In this document: positions 35,878 through 48,180 of the stretch, in pieces
Layout: every line of letters starts with the position of its first letter
How positions within the stretch are numbered: the first letter of the stretch is position 1
Assembly (NCBI RefSeq): GCF_001949145.1
Contig: NW_019091370.1
Coordinates: 2,248,575-2,312,574, forward strand
Length of the DNA stretch: 64,000 bases
Reading direction: 5' to 3'
Source of the DNA: Acanthaster planci
Taxonomy: Eukaryota; Echinodermata; Asteroidea; Valvatida; Acanthasteridae
The notes under the pieces: model-generated
Database searches by the model: none
Seen by the model: only the letters and a program-made list of their open reading frames with translations
Told to the model about the DNA's origin: nothing
Translations under genes and position numbers: made by a program

Positions 35878-36877
35878 ATGATCAACGTGTTTAGACTCAC
35901 AGATGGCATGGGTATGACGAGATATTCACATTTTTGCAGAAGGGCATTCCTGGTGCACTTTTTTGAAGCAAACAGACCCAAACTTCCAAAGAGCTCAGAA
36001 CACGCTGTCTACTTTTGAATCTTGGTTCTTACCATACCAACTCAAATTTGGATATAAGAGGACTCTACTACCACACTGCTTGTTTGGGTTGTCAGCACGA
36101 CACTGCAAGCCAGGCAGTGAGGCACTAACAGCACAAATAGTAAATTGGAGATGGAAAGTTTAAAGAAAACTATGCAACAGTGAAAGAAGAAGATGCACAT
36201 AAGCAGTTGTGCGACTATTAAGTGGCTTAACAAATAGCCAGTTAACGACAGATTCTGTTACCCCAAAAAGCTGCCAGGGGTGGGAATTTTTTCCAGCAAA
36301 TTCTTCAAAATTCCAAATTACTTATGACGCAACCAAGCAAGATGCATTATAATGTCAACTGCGGAAATGAAAAAGAAGTCTTAAATGAGTGAACATGTCC
36401 TCCATGGAACAGATAAGGAAAATTGTGTGTGTTTACACATCACTGATCCGGCATCTAGGGGTTCATATCAATAGTTAGACAGCCATTTGCAGGTTTTTAC
36501 ATTTTGTTCACTCTAGTCAATTCTATTCCAAAATTCCCAATTTGCCTTGAGCAGAAGCACCACCTCATTGGTTGAAAAAGAGCCACGTTGGTCAGGCGTC
36601 TTCATTTTGTGGGTAGCTACGCAACCGCAATGCACGCATTTCATAGTCCTCTATGAACAAGTAAAGTGCAGCTCTAACCAAACAAGCCTCTGTTGCTAGG
36701 AAAATTGCGCCCTCTTTTTGTCACGCTCAGGGCTCCTTTCCTACAATTTCCAATTCGGCCTTTTCCTTCAGGAGGAGAATCAAGGCACAATTTCTTAGGC
36801 CCTTCCAATTTTTGCCACGGCAACTGATTGAGACACACTGTCCGGAATGTCCAGTTCACTAGTTCTTCCCAGAACTA
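35878..36877. other. Non-coding DNA, nothing recognised
   Basis: No gene or repeat is recognised. Short domain-less frames near 35963-36233 are ignored. Confidence 0.4.
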
Positions 36878-37131
36878 TAGGGTTCCCACAGAAATCTGAA
36901 AACCAAATTCTAGGGTTTTTGCAGGACTTTTCAGGCCTAAAATATGACAATTTTCATTTTGCAGAGAGAAGCCACTGTAGCCACTACTGTACGTTGACAA
37001 GGACATTCATGTACCATTTTTTTATCACTTCGAAAGCTGACCATCAAAAAACCCTTGCATAATTTCAATGACTTTTCCATGACTTTGCTGGACAAATTTT
37101 TCAAGGATTTTCCATGACCACTGGAACCCTG
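36878..37131. mobile_element. hAT-like non-autonomous element
   Basis: Ends are TAGGGTTCC on the left and GGAACCCTG (inverse CAGGGTTCC) on the right. Inside the right end, CCATGACTTT and TTTTCCATGACC words match the TCATGGAAA-rich termini that I recall for a widespread CAGGGTTCC element group in animals. The 8 bases outside the ends (CCAGAACTA side, CTGAACAG side) only partly agree, so the target duplication is eroded or absent. No coding capacity. Confidence 0.45.
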
Positions 37132-37300
37132 CTGAACAGAACAACAGAACTCACAAAAAGTTAATTAATATAATAGTAGGCCTATTAGTACAAGATTCAA
37201 CATACATGTCCTTCTTAGTTTTTTTTCCTTCTGGTAGTGATGATGGAAATATTTGATGGCTTTTAAATTGTCCAAGTTTGAATACTTCTAAATAAATACT
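37132..37300. other. AT-rich non-coding DNA
   Basis: Nothing is recognised. Confidence 0.4.
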
Positions 37301-37390
37301 ACTGGATAGCTCAGTACCAGTACAGTATTCCGGAGGTCACAGGTTCAAGTCCCGCTCCAGTCAATTTCTTGGTTCATCTTCATAAGAACC
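37301..37390 (+). mobile_element. tRNA-derived SINE fragment
   Basis: ACTGGA at 37301-37306 can pair with TCCAGT (37356-37361) as an acceptor stem. An A-box-like TAGCTCAGTACCA starts at 37307 and a B-box GGTTCAAGTCC lies at 37342-37352. The region between the boxes is too short and irregular for a functional anticodon arm. TCAATTTCTT after the tRNA-like part suggests the start of a SINE body, so this is a SINE head and not a tRNA gene. Confidence 0.5.
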
Positions 37391-40052
37391 TAGTCAGTTT
37401 CCCTATATAGTTTGTTCATGATTTAAATACTTCTGAAACAATCCTTATAGTCTGCCATTTCTTTCCCAAACATTCACGCAAATCAGGTGCACCGCCTGGA
37501 CTTTTAACCACTTCATCATCCTGATTTTGCTTTATCAGTGTCCCAATTTTGTTCCACCAGCATCCCAGTTTTGCTTTTAACATCCATAACCCATTCTTAT
37601 CAGCAGCTGTATACTCCTAAAGTGATGCTACTGACTCAAAATGACTCCCTTTCTATTGCACATATCTTGCAAGGGCAGATTTATTCTAGACCCATTTTTG
37701 TCTACAATGAAAAGACAAGCAAACAGTAAACGGGAAAAGAGGCTGGTTTCAACACTCTGTCATCAAGCTCAGAGTAAAATACACCAAGGTCTAGAGCAGG
37801 CACCCAGAACGGCCTGCTGCTCCCACTCAGCACTTGGCAAAAACTGTTGGTTTTTTTCGGTGAACCGTTTCAAGTATGCTGTAAGACTGGGCGGCCACAA
37901 GCTAGACAATATGACTCCAGACAGTTCTGCTTCTGACTGGGGAAAATAAACCCCTCTGATGGACAGACTGCAGGGGCAGGAATCTGTCTCTCAAGAAGGA
38001 TCCAGCATTGGGGGGGGGTGCAGTGGTTGGAGGAGCAATGAAGGCCCAGGTCTGCAAGAGGGAAGGTAAAGCCAGACAGCTGGGCCAGAAAACCCTCATT
38101 TCAGGGCTGTGATTTCTCAGCTTTTATTCCCCCCCTTTCAGGATTTCTGAACACTTAATTCCAGATTTCAGTCACCTATCTGTATTTTAGGCTTTGCTTC
38201 TTGTCTGCACTGCTTGCTAAAAGTTTATTACCAACACAATTCTGCTTTGTGGAAAGCCCTGAGAAGTCAGTGTGTTCTACTGTCCTCATTGTCACAACCC
38301 GTCTGCTGGATGCTTCGTGAATCTGCCTTCATTTGAGCTCTGGAACTTGCTGATGAGGTAAGAAGAACGTATCAGATGAGAGACGAGAGTACCAACTGTG
38401 GCAAAAGTTGGCAGTAACTTTCTTCCAGCGGGGAAATGAAAGATAGGGCGAGCTGAAAATCAGCTGTAGTATCAGGACGGGAGAACTGAGTTAGCATTTG
38501 AAAGTTTGAAGCAATTCTGGATGAATACGGCCTGCAGATCACACAATTACCGAACAAAGGAAAATGGGAAGTTGGACTTAAAAAAACAAAACTGTAAAAA
38601 ACCTTTTTCATATTTATCAAGACATTAAATTAACCCTAACCCCCCTAGGGCGTATGTAGAATCATATTGAAATTTTAAACTGTGTGATTGGTCAGATAAC
38701 AGCATATGGCCTTGATGCATTTGAATTAGCAAGAAAACAATTTCCCTGGAACTTTTTCTGTTGCATCTTTTCTCATGAGAATATTTCCTACACAACTGAG
38801 CTGTCAAATATTCATGCTTCCCCTAAAATACTAGGTCAATAATCCTTCCAGTCTGTAATAACTGGATTGATCCACTTAACAGTTGTGTTATTCTCTGTGC
38901 ATGGATACACATTTGACTGGGCCTTTATTGTACAATGCACATGCACCACCTTATGGAAACATTACTGACAGGGTTCAATCAGCCTGACATAATCATTCAA
39001 AAAGTACAGTGTCATTACAAGCCACCGCCACTGCCCACCACAAATCAACTTCTGGAGGACACTGAAACATCCTTGGAATCTTCATAAATCACTCCCTCCC
39101 CCAGTCTGCCAACATGCCCAAAGACAAGCCCCAATCCAACATTTATTTGGACAGTAGCCTGTCTCAACATTAATATTTCCCCCCTTTTGGTTTTGGGAGG
39201 AATATTCTTCCTTGTTGACTTTAAACTGACAACAACATTTATCTGCTCCATTTCTTATAAGAGGAACCCCTGAGCTGATAAATTAGCCAGAGGGATGGGT
39301 GAGATTTACAGGCAAAGACAGATTCCAGCATGAGTTCATCATCCGTCAATCTGTCAGCAGCGCTAAACTACCCTGCTTCTTTCCAAGAGAAAGGGCTGGC
39401 AATTGTAGGTGCAGGTCCAATTAAAAACACACACATATACCACCAAATCAGGAACAGGGGCTGGCGATTAGAACAAGTGTGAGAAGAAAACAATGTCGGC
39501 GGTTCCAAAGATGTGGGTCATGAGATTGGGGAAAGCAGAGGGGGGGGCATAAGCAAACAGTTGGCAACACAGGATTGTTGGGAGCATGTGACACTAGCCA
39601 ACATTTTCTGAAGACATTCATGTGCCTGGTCTCATCATGGAGGTAGGAAACAGTTCATGACCCCCTCAAAAAAACTCAAGATATAAAGAGAACCATGTAC
39701 AGAGCTAGTACAGTGCCGTCTTGCAAGTCTTCCTTAATTTACATCATTCCATCTGAAAAAAATGGCTTTAAAGATGTCAATTCGAGGGAAATGGTGATGA
39801 AGACTTCAGATCTTGACAAGGAATAGTAAATGGCGCTGCACTGGATGAAGCCCATCCAGTAAAAACAAAAAAAAGATACATTTTTGTACATTTAGATTAG
39901 AATGACGATGGACAAAAAGAGAAAGAAAACAAGCATTAGTAGAATAAAAGCAGAATACACAAAATAAGAATATTCAACATAAAAATACATAAAATCACTT
40001 AAATTACACTGTACTATTGTACTAAATCCTGTACTACTAAATAATATAGTGA
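37391..40052. other. Non-coding DNA, nothing recognised
   Basis: No gene is supported. G-run near 38011, C-run near 38130, G-run near 39540. Short frames have no domain. Confidence 0.4.
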
Positions 40053-40115
40053 TGATAAATAATGTGATTGTGCTGATAAATAATGTGATTGTGCTGATAA
40101 ATAATGTGATTGTGC
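40053..40115 (+). repeat. Three tandem copies of a 21-bp unit
   Basis: TGATAAATAATGTGATTGTGC is repeated exactly at 40053-40073, 40074-40094 and 40095-40115. Confidence 0.95.
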
Positions 40116-40199
40116 AGAAGATGTGGAGAAATGTGGATGAAAAATTGACAGTGTGGACTGAAAATGGCACTAGGCAGAGTTTGTTCCAGGTAATGAAAA

Positions 40200-40440
40200 G
40201 TAAAAACTGGAGACAACAAAGTTGACAACCATGACCCAGATGGCAGATTTGCCATCAACTGTAACTCTGATGAAGATGACACCAATGGCAATGACGACAA
40301 AGATGACAATCGTGATCACAAGCAGGCAACACCAAGTGTAACAGTGACATAACTGACAATGGTGCTGAGAGCTGACAATGACGGAAATGCCAGCAGTTAG
40401 CACTGACCACAGAGACATCATTGTAGCAGAAGACCACACC
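40200..40440 (+). repeat. Cryptic GATGAC/GACAA-rich simple sequence
   Basis: The + strand is dominated by GATGAC, AATGAC, GACAAC and similar trimers without exact periodicity. A minus-strand frame (40170-40592) reads through because of this composition and yields V/I-rich sequence that mimics a membrane segment. I consider it a composition artefact. Confidence 0.5.
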
Positions 40441-43364
40441 GACGTGAAAGTGGAACTGTGGAAGGGAGGTATTAAGCAGAAATTCTCCAAGTAAATAGCG
40501 CTTGCATTGCAAGCTTGGCAAGTGCAGTTCAAGATTGTACAACAGGGAACACTGAGTACAATATCTGACAGGAGACGATTAAGCCACAACATTTGGAATG
40601 TAAACTTGTGACCATAGTCTCTACTCTTAAAAAAGCAATCAACTTTGCCACTTCAGTGGCGCACATGTATGCATAAACAACCAGTAAGCGTGGCACATCT
40701 ATATCTCACTGACTGTATTGACCAGCGGAAAAGAAGACATAATTTACCCCATTTGTTGTTGAATTGGACTTTTACAGGTTTACAGGATGCAGAAACACTC
40801 ACTTCCTGGGATGACCAACAGGGAACCATTAGCCAGTCCCCAGCAGGCGCCTGTGCCCCAGACAGGGAGGGACAAATCCCAGACAGGGTGGGACATTGAA
40901 GAGGCAGGGATTCAACCCCCCCCCCCTTGTAGAGAGAAACCAGAAAGCTTTCTCCAGTCTTGTTGGAGAAGGTGATGCTACTTGAGGCTTTCTACTCAGT
41001 CTGGAAGTAGGCCAGGGAGAGGGGAAAACCCTGATTAATCACAACTTTCTTCTGGTCTGAATTGAGAGATCACTTGACAGACAAGTCCAGGAGCTGTGAC
41101 AGACCAGGTACAGACTGACAAGCTGAAGGTGAGGTAATCGGACAGCCCACAATGAAGGGAAAGCCAGGGAAATTTGGACAGGAATTGCTTTAGACAGCCG
41201 GCTGAGTAAGGAATGAGTACCAAGGACAAGAAGGGGGGGGGGGAACTGAGGGAATGAAAATATGAGACACTGACAGCTTATGTCTTACTCTTAAGAAAAA
41301 TGTTCACTTTAAAAAGGGAGTGAGTCACCATTGGCAGAAAGTACTATGTGGATCAAAACATCTGTTCCAGTTTCAAAGGTGAATGAAAGTGCCATTTAGA
41401 GTATGATGTATCACTGTACGGCATGAATTTCGATGTCTCAATGATTTTTGGGAAGGAGCTGCATTCTCTGGAACTCGCGCTGTTCTCTTGTTGCTGACTC
41501 TCAGGATGTCACAGCAGTTTGGTGAGCAATGGAAGAATTCAAAAGTTGTGTAGGGATTTTACTCATGGCATCACACACAGGTCACAGCTTTAAATTGAAC
41601 TGCTTTTGCTGCAACAGTTTCCTGATGTAACTCAAGTTTGCAATAACCTAAAGATCTCTAGGATTGACAGATGTACCAGGTATGGCTGCAGGATAGGCTG
41701 ATCAAAAAATGTTTAAATTCAGAGACAGAGAATTCAATTACACTCACAGATTAATTTGGGTGGAGCCAAGTTCTCCCTTAGTAGCAACTGCAACTACATG
41801 AAACTTACTTCAAATACTGGAATTAAATGAATGGAAAACATTTCCCCACTTGTACCAAAACCCTGTAAATTTGTCATTGAAAGTACAGTAAAAATGTCCA
41901 GGGCCGAGTCAAAAGAGACACATTATTTCTAAAATTCTACAGAGCAGTTGCAGGATAATGCTCTCATTTTCAAAGTACAGTGCATTCCTTTGAAGTCTTT
42001 CCCTACAAATTTTGCTACAGAGAATCATATATTCATTCAAATGTATACCACAGGTGTATACATTTACCAAGCTTGTTGGATCCACCCTGATCCAAGTTTC
42101 ATTTTTTGTATCACCAATTTGCCTCCATTCAGAGAAAAATAAAAAATTCAGCTCTTCTGGTCTAATACTGTATTAAAGGCAATTCCAAAAAGGCATCAGG
42201 GAGACAGATGGCCTATAAATAATACAATCCACCTTTAACAGTCAGGATACCAACCTCCCTCGGGCCAAAACCTGTCAGACAAGCCTTTGGGGTGCCAGAC
42301 CCCAGACCTAAGCAGAGGGCATCACTGAAAAAAAAAACCCTCTACATGTTTAAACTGGTGTCCAGAGCAACAAATGTTGCATCAACATACATGACCCACA
42401 ATAGGGGTTGGGGTTACCAGGGATGGGGCTCAATGACAGATCTGTTGCAGGTGGAGAGGGTAGTTAGAAAGCAATGTGCTACCCAAAATTACCACTGGGA
42501 GTCCCCCCCCCAACAAAAAATACAGTTACTCAGGAGGACCTGTTACTTTTTCAGTGAGTTGATTATTTAATATAACTTGGCCCAGCTTAGCCAGCACCAT
42601 CTTGTGGACTTACAAGATTAAGTTTCAAACCCAGCACGTGATCTACTGGTATTTCTCTTCAAGATGTGAGCCTTTAAGACGGTGAAAACAAACCACTTTT
42701 TTTTCTTTTTTTTTGGAACATTTACAATGTAATTGGTAGGGACTGGTTCAATATTGGGAGTTCAACATGACTTCATGGATGACCAGACAATGAAACAATG
42801 TGCATGTAAATGTGCTTATTTAAAAGTGAACATGAATTGAAGAGTGTGAAGAGGGTGTCCCCAGTTGCCCATCTCCTTTTCTCCACCAGTGGTTGTCCAT
42901 CATTTACCTGCTTGTCTATGTTCTTGGGGCATTAAGTAAAATTAATGTCTTCTTGCACTTCTTTGACTGCCATGAATATCAAATTTGCTCTGAGGGGCTG
43001 CCAAACAGACTCCCTCAGCGGAAATGGCCAACACTTTCACCCTTGCACAAAGGGACCCGCCAACAAGAGAGGCTTGACAAACCCCACACATTTTTGTCAT
43101 CATATCATTTTCGCAGCTTGGAAGTCTTAAAACAACCAAGAGAGTCATTACAGCTTTCAGGCCTATTTGGCAAGAATGGACCAAGTGAGAGAGAAAAAAG
43201 TGGGAGCCTTCAATTCCCATGTGTGAGTTTAAAGGCCAGAGCATGGCGCCAGGCTCTGCTGGAATGGAGGGACCTGGCAATGTCATAGGCACCCCAGCCC
43301 ATCACCTCAACTTCCCCTGTCAGGAGAGATTGCCTGGCTGTGGTAAATAAAATGGGCAAAGAGA
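40441..43364. other. Non-coding DNA, nothing recognised
   Basis: Long homopolymer runs (C at 40917-40925, G at 41233-41242). Open frames at 42893-43288 (+) and 42942-43292 (-) overlap each other and have no domain. No repeat family is recognised. Confidence 0.4.
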
Positions 43365-43474
43365 AAGAGAGAGAGACAGAGAGAGGGTTTCAGAACTCAA
43401 AGCTGCAAGAATGGAAAGTGTTAGAGAGAGGCAGGACCAGTCAGACTCCTAACTCCCTCCAGCCTTAGGACAGC
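43365..43474. repeat. GA-rich simple sequence
   Basis: GAGA-rich tract around 43365-43386 with further AGAGAG words to 43430. No gene. Confidence 0.6.
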
Positions 43475-43496
43475 AATTGATGGCCGGCCATCAATT
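43475..43496. promoter_or_regulatory. Perfect 22-bp palindrome
   Basis: AATTGATGGCC is followed directly by its exact reverse complement. Each half contains ATTGATGG, a word close to TALE-class homeodomain sites, and the centre is GGCCGGCC. Regulatory role is speculative. Confidence 0.4.
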
Positions 43497-43659
43497 CTGG
43501 GATGCCAGCACCTGTTTTGGGTTGGAGTTTGGAGGGGGGGGCTATGTTGTCAGGAGAGAGGATCAGGATGTTGTTTACTGGTAAACTTCCTCCCAAGAGA
43601 GACCAACCTTGCTGTTTTCTACCCCCCCCCCATCTCTGGTAACATCGCTCAAACATGCC

Positions 43660-44230
43660 TGCCTGAGAATAGACGCATCTCTGGCTTCTCTTCCCCCCCC
43701 TCCATTAACATTGGGACATCATTCAGTGATGTTGCGGTTCATGCAAAGGGCATGTTCCTGCAAAGCCCGTCAGATTCCTAAATGGCTTGTCGATAACAGC
43801 AGGGCCTTCTGCGCATGACAATGTGCATGTAGATTGCTTGCTGGCGACATCCCTTCTGCCCTAATTTTTGTATCACCCACTCCCCCCACACGCAACCAGC
43901 TGCGATTTTACACTCATCACTTCGCATTACTGCGGTGACAGTTAAATGGGCCGTGCTCTGCAGAGCATCATCCCTTGGTAGAAGCTTGGAGCCTGCTTCT
44001 GAGTGATAGGGCACAAGTGTATACTGGATGAAGACCCCCCCTACTCCTATTCAACCTGTTTGTAATTCCTAGTTGGGCTTTTGTCCTTACAGGGTCAAAC
44101 CAGGCTTGACAGGGCCAGCCAAGTTGGAGCTATAAAACATGTAATGGGCTGTTAAAAGTAAGTGGCCATGAATCATGGAGATCCAGCCCCTGGCCTTGGT
44201 TCATAGATTTGCACAAGTCAAGCCCGCATT
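43660..44230. promoter_or_regulatory. Candidate conserved non-coding island
   Basis: Features include CATTCAGTGATG, GGCTTGTCGATAACAGC, CCAGCTGCGATTTTACACTC, CATTACTGCGGTGACAG, GTCAAACCAGGCTTGAC (imperfect palindrome near 44094) and AAACATGTAATGGGC. There is a C-run near 43693 and another at 44035. No coding. Inferred from texture only. Confidence 0.33.
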
Positions 44231-46689
44231 CACAGAAATGTAATACTTATTTTCCCATGTGTACTGTAAGGTTTGCAACATATAGGATAAAACAAGTCCC
44301 AAGTTTCTGTCTGTTCTTTGGGTGGAAAATACCTTGCAAAAGTTTCAATGAATAGGCAAACAGTATGTCAAACATCGGAAAGTTTCTTTTTGTGCGATGT
44401 ATCAAGTAACTTGATTGATATTCACACTTCAAAATGATTCAATTCAAGCAGGTTGTTTGGCCAGATTTTTTGGCCCACTTTCTCTCTTTGTTTTTATTAT
44501 ATTTGTTCAGGAAAGTCTCCATTGCACGCTTATAATCATGCGCAGGTATGACATCCTCTGCTTTTCTGGCCATAATACCACATGTTGCTTCAGCCAGATT
44601 AAAAATTCATACCAATTCGCTGACTGGAATATCAGATCTGGGCGAATTTAACATCAGTTTATGCCATCACTGTCGCGACATTTGTGACATTTGTGGCGTC
44701 CTTTGGGGGAGGAAATCAGAAACATTTCCTGGGAACGCAGGCTCAAACGCCAGCTCCCTGGGGACCAGTTAACCAACTCCTATTCCAAATCATTCCATTC
44801 AAGAACAAAAAAAAAAAAAAAAGGACAGGAGGAATTTGTGAACTGCATGAAAAACTGCCACAGGTGACGATGGCAGCGTGTCCAAGGGTGCAGGGGTCCT
44901 CATAACAACCCGTTTGTTTTTCTCTCCCCTTTATGCTGAAGAATTTGTTTTCCAGATTCAAGTTCAACTGTCAGGTGCATATATTGCTGTTCCCCCTGGT
45001 GACAGCAATGATGCAGCTCTCCCCTACTCCCCTGGTAAAATACTGTTATTTTTCTATGGCTGGCTCACCTTTTCAACTCCTTGCGGGATGAGTTCCTTGG
45101 AGATAATTTATACAGTCTCGGGGATCCCGCAGGTACAGGAGCGTGACATACTGCCATGTAAAGATCAAGGTCTTGTGTGCAAGCGGCAGCCAACATGGCC
45201 AATCAGAGATCAATAACTCAAAAGTGTTGAAGCCAAAGATTTGTCTGCTAATAGTAAACAGGAGTCTGAAAGTTATTGAGGTTACCCCAAGGCCCATGAG
45301 AAAATCCCCCCCTTCGAAAAAAAATATTGGGGAAAAATGTTTGGAATTTCATAATAAAGAGAGGAAAAAAACAGAGAAAAGTGTGAGTTCAGAGTCGTGG
45401 GGGCAGATCAGGAGGGGAAGGGGGTGGAGTTATTGAAGGAAGGGGATATTCCAGTTGGGGGTGTCACTCCTTTGGAGGAAAGGTGTCTCAACTTCCGTAT
45501 ACTCAATACTGGCACATGAAGCACTCCTTCACTGGCAAAGATGAGACAGGTCGGTGGAAATCATCTCATCTGGCTGAGCCCTCCACTCCAGCATATACTG
45601 GTCATGCGAGCTCAGCATGCTCCACACCAAATGCACAGTACCCGGATTGCACGGGATGATCACCACTGCATCAGTGCATGCCACCGCCTTGCTGTCCCGC
45701 CTCCCCCCCCTGAACATATTCCAGAACTTCTGGCACAATTATTCTCCTGCCTTGCCAGATACTATCTGAAGTGCACATTTACATCTAACCTCCATTTACA
45801 CTTAGTCAAACATCAATGGCCCTATATGCTGCAACATCACTCCCCACTGGTGGACTGATGTCAAGTGAAAACTCTGTGTCCTGCTCCCTTGGTGCACCTG
45901 GGGTCAACTGTATAAATCTCTCTGGATCCCCAGCATAGTACATGCTCTACCAGGTGCAATGGGATCCTGACTGGTACTTAACAAGCGCTGAAACATTTAC
46001 TGTCCCACTGAAAACTAAAGGGGGAAAATTGACAGAGTCTGAGTTTGGGCATTTGAGGAACAGTGCAAGTGAGCATCTTGAGTGAAAATTTGGCTTTTTG
46101 GGGGCAAGAAATATTGTCGTCTTGAAAATCTCTGAATCTTTGAAAATTACATTTTGCAGGAACATGAAGTGATAAATTTGGACTCGGAAAACGATTTGAA
46201 TCAATCATGCGTCGCTTTCGTGAGCACATTCTAAGTGGTGCACCAGCTTGCTTGGTTTCATCAGGAGCAGCTTGAGACAAGTCTAGCCTTCTCCTACAAT
46301 ACATACATGTACCACAAAAAGTCTACCCGAAAATTCTGCAGAAATCAATTGAGTTTTGTAGCATTTTGACAGTGTCCATCGGGGCTTCACAAACTGGAAA
46401 GTTTCACCAAAGCTTACTGTCCATGGGGTTTGAAGTCGTCACTTCTGCCATTGGTTTACTGCGCAATGTTGAACATGTACATGTAGCAAGAATGACTTCT
46501 TGGGGCAGGGGGGGTTGTAGAAGTTCACTGGTACTGTATGTCAACATTGCCTCACACATAAATGTCATACATGCACCTGTATACACAGCAAATATAAGTT
46601 CCCTCAATAACCCCCAAAGACATCAGCTTTTCAATTCTCTGTGAATACGAGAATTACTAGCTTTGGGGGGGGTGGGGAAGGAGGGGGAG
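44231..46689. other. Non-coding DNA, nothing recognised
   Basis: A-run at 44808-44822. Frames at 44878-45216 (+), 45541-45858 (+) and 45978-46304 (-) carry no recognised domain. No foldback element seen. Confidence 0.4.
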
Positions 46690-46930
46690 GAATATGCCCA
46701 CTCTGGGCCAAGCGAACAATCTTAATTAAAGCTTATCCAAAGGCCACTGTACTTTTTTCCCCTCCCTCACCGTTGATTAGGATCAGGGAATTACACGGGC
46801 GACTTCACCACACTTCAAATACACAATCCTCCTTTGCATTCGTGTTTATGCCAGACTTAATTAAACAAAACGGTGCACACCAGGCACGCATGTACATGCT
46901 CCGCGAGTGCGGATATTAACAGGGAAAACA
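46690..46930. promoter_or_regulatory. Candidate conserved non-coding island
   Basis: AATCTTAATTAAAGCTTATCC, CCGTTGATTAGGATCAGGG and AGACTTAATTAAAC are spread over 240 bp with few simple repeats. Two TTAATTAA palindromes lie about 135 bp apart. Regulatory role inferred. Confidence 0.35.
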
Positions 46931-47800
46931 AATGCAGCCAATTTCTTGCTTTCTTTTTTTAAGTCAAGTTGACTTCATGCAAGTAACCCATCGTGCTTCA
47001 GTTGATATGACTCAATGATTCATTAAGGGTATTCTCAAAGTCTCTCCACAAATTTCTTCGAAATTTGATATGAAAAAAGTGACTTATAATACTTGCGCTT
47101 GTTTGGGTTGTATTCTTCCAGGACACTGTAGAAGCACGGAACAATTTGCTTAAAATCTGATTGTTACTTTTTTTCAGTTGGGAAAAGTCTAGTCTCAAAG
47201 TCACACAAAATATGCAGATCACAATGAAATGAAAAGTATATACAAGACACTGCAAAAATGATTAAAACTGAATCATATACCAGTACATATATCTTCAGTA
47301 GATATTCTTGTTAATTAAATGAGACGAATATTGTAAACAAGTTAGTACTCATTCTAACGGAATGAACCCTATGTTCTTCGCTCTATGGAATGACCTATTT
47401 CACAAGCAAACAGCCTGAAAATGCGGACTATTGCAGTATCATACTGACTGACAAACATTCAACAGCTTATGGGAGCGGATGCCCATTTCCATCTGACAGT
47501 CTCTGTCCTTTATTAGGGCTTGATTCAAGGTTCACCATGGTTTCGCAGGGAAAAAAGTTTGAAAAAGTTGGAGAGGGGTGGTGAACAATATGCGCCTGCA
47601 GTAAATACACCCATTGGCTTGTATGGTAAGGATCCACGATGGCAGCGGGTGCAACACGGTGCATAAAAGGGGAATGCCCCTCCTAGCCTAACCCAAAACC
47701 CTCCCCCCACCTCCACATCTGGCCCACTGGAGTTTTGCAAGGGAATGGATCAAAGCTCACATTGGAAAGGTTTGCCTGGGAAGCACAGCAATGAGTCGAA
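46931..47800. other. Non-coding DNA, nothing recognised
   Basis: AT-rich sequence to about 47350, then mixed. No gene or repeat is seen. Confidence 0.4.
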
Positions 47801-47926
47801 GGCTGCATCCGAATCTCTTGTCTAGAGCTACATATAGGTCTAGGTCTTTACTCCATCGAAAAATACGCAGAGACACCCAGACAATAGACCTAGCCATAGC
47901 TCTGGAAGCCCGTTTCGGACACGGCC
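47801..47926. mobile_element. 126-bp palindromic MITE
   Basis: Left end GGCTGCATCCGAA; inverse of the right end GGCCGTGTCCGAA. Inner arms also pair: CTAGAGCTACATATAGGTCT against AATAGACCTAGCCATAGCTC. The centre is about 40 bp. Palindromes with GGCTGCGTCCGAA ends are, from memory, abundant in some marine deuterostomes. Two short frames over it are spurious. Confidence 0.65.
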
Positions 47927-48180
47927 AACGTCTATCATGTGATCATCTCTTCTTGGGGAAGAGTGAGGTTCTACAAAGAAGTACTGTGGTAACAACATTT
48001 CGGAGAGTACGCTCTGCTGGCAAACACAGCACAGTACATTTAATGGATTTCCCTAAAAAAAAAATACAGAGCTGTGAAAGGCATAGCCTGTTTACCTCAT
48101 GGCATCATGAGAAAAATCGCAAAAAGATATTTAATCTGTATTCCATATCGACTACATAAACTCAGCCTCATACCAGACAA
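47927..48180. other. Non-coding DNA next to element B
   Basis: Nothing is recognised. Confidence 0.4.

Noticed and set aside
37301-37390. tRNA gene
   Set aside because: A- and B-boxes and an acceptor-like stem exist, but the anticodon region is too short and irregular; better explained as a SINE head.
40170-40592. 140-codon minus-strand frame with V/I-rich, membrane-like segment
   Set aside because: It is the complement of a GATGAC-type cryptic simple sequence; composition explains both openness and hydrophobicity.
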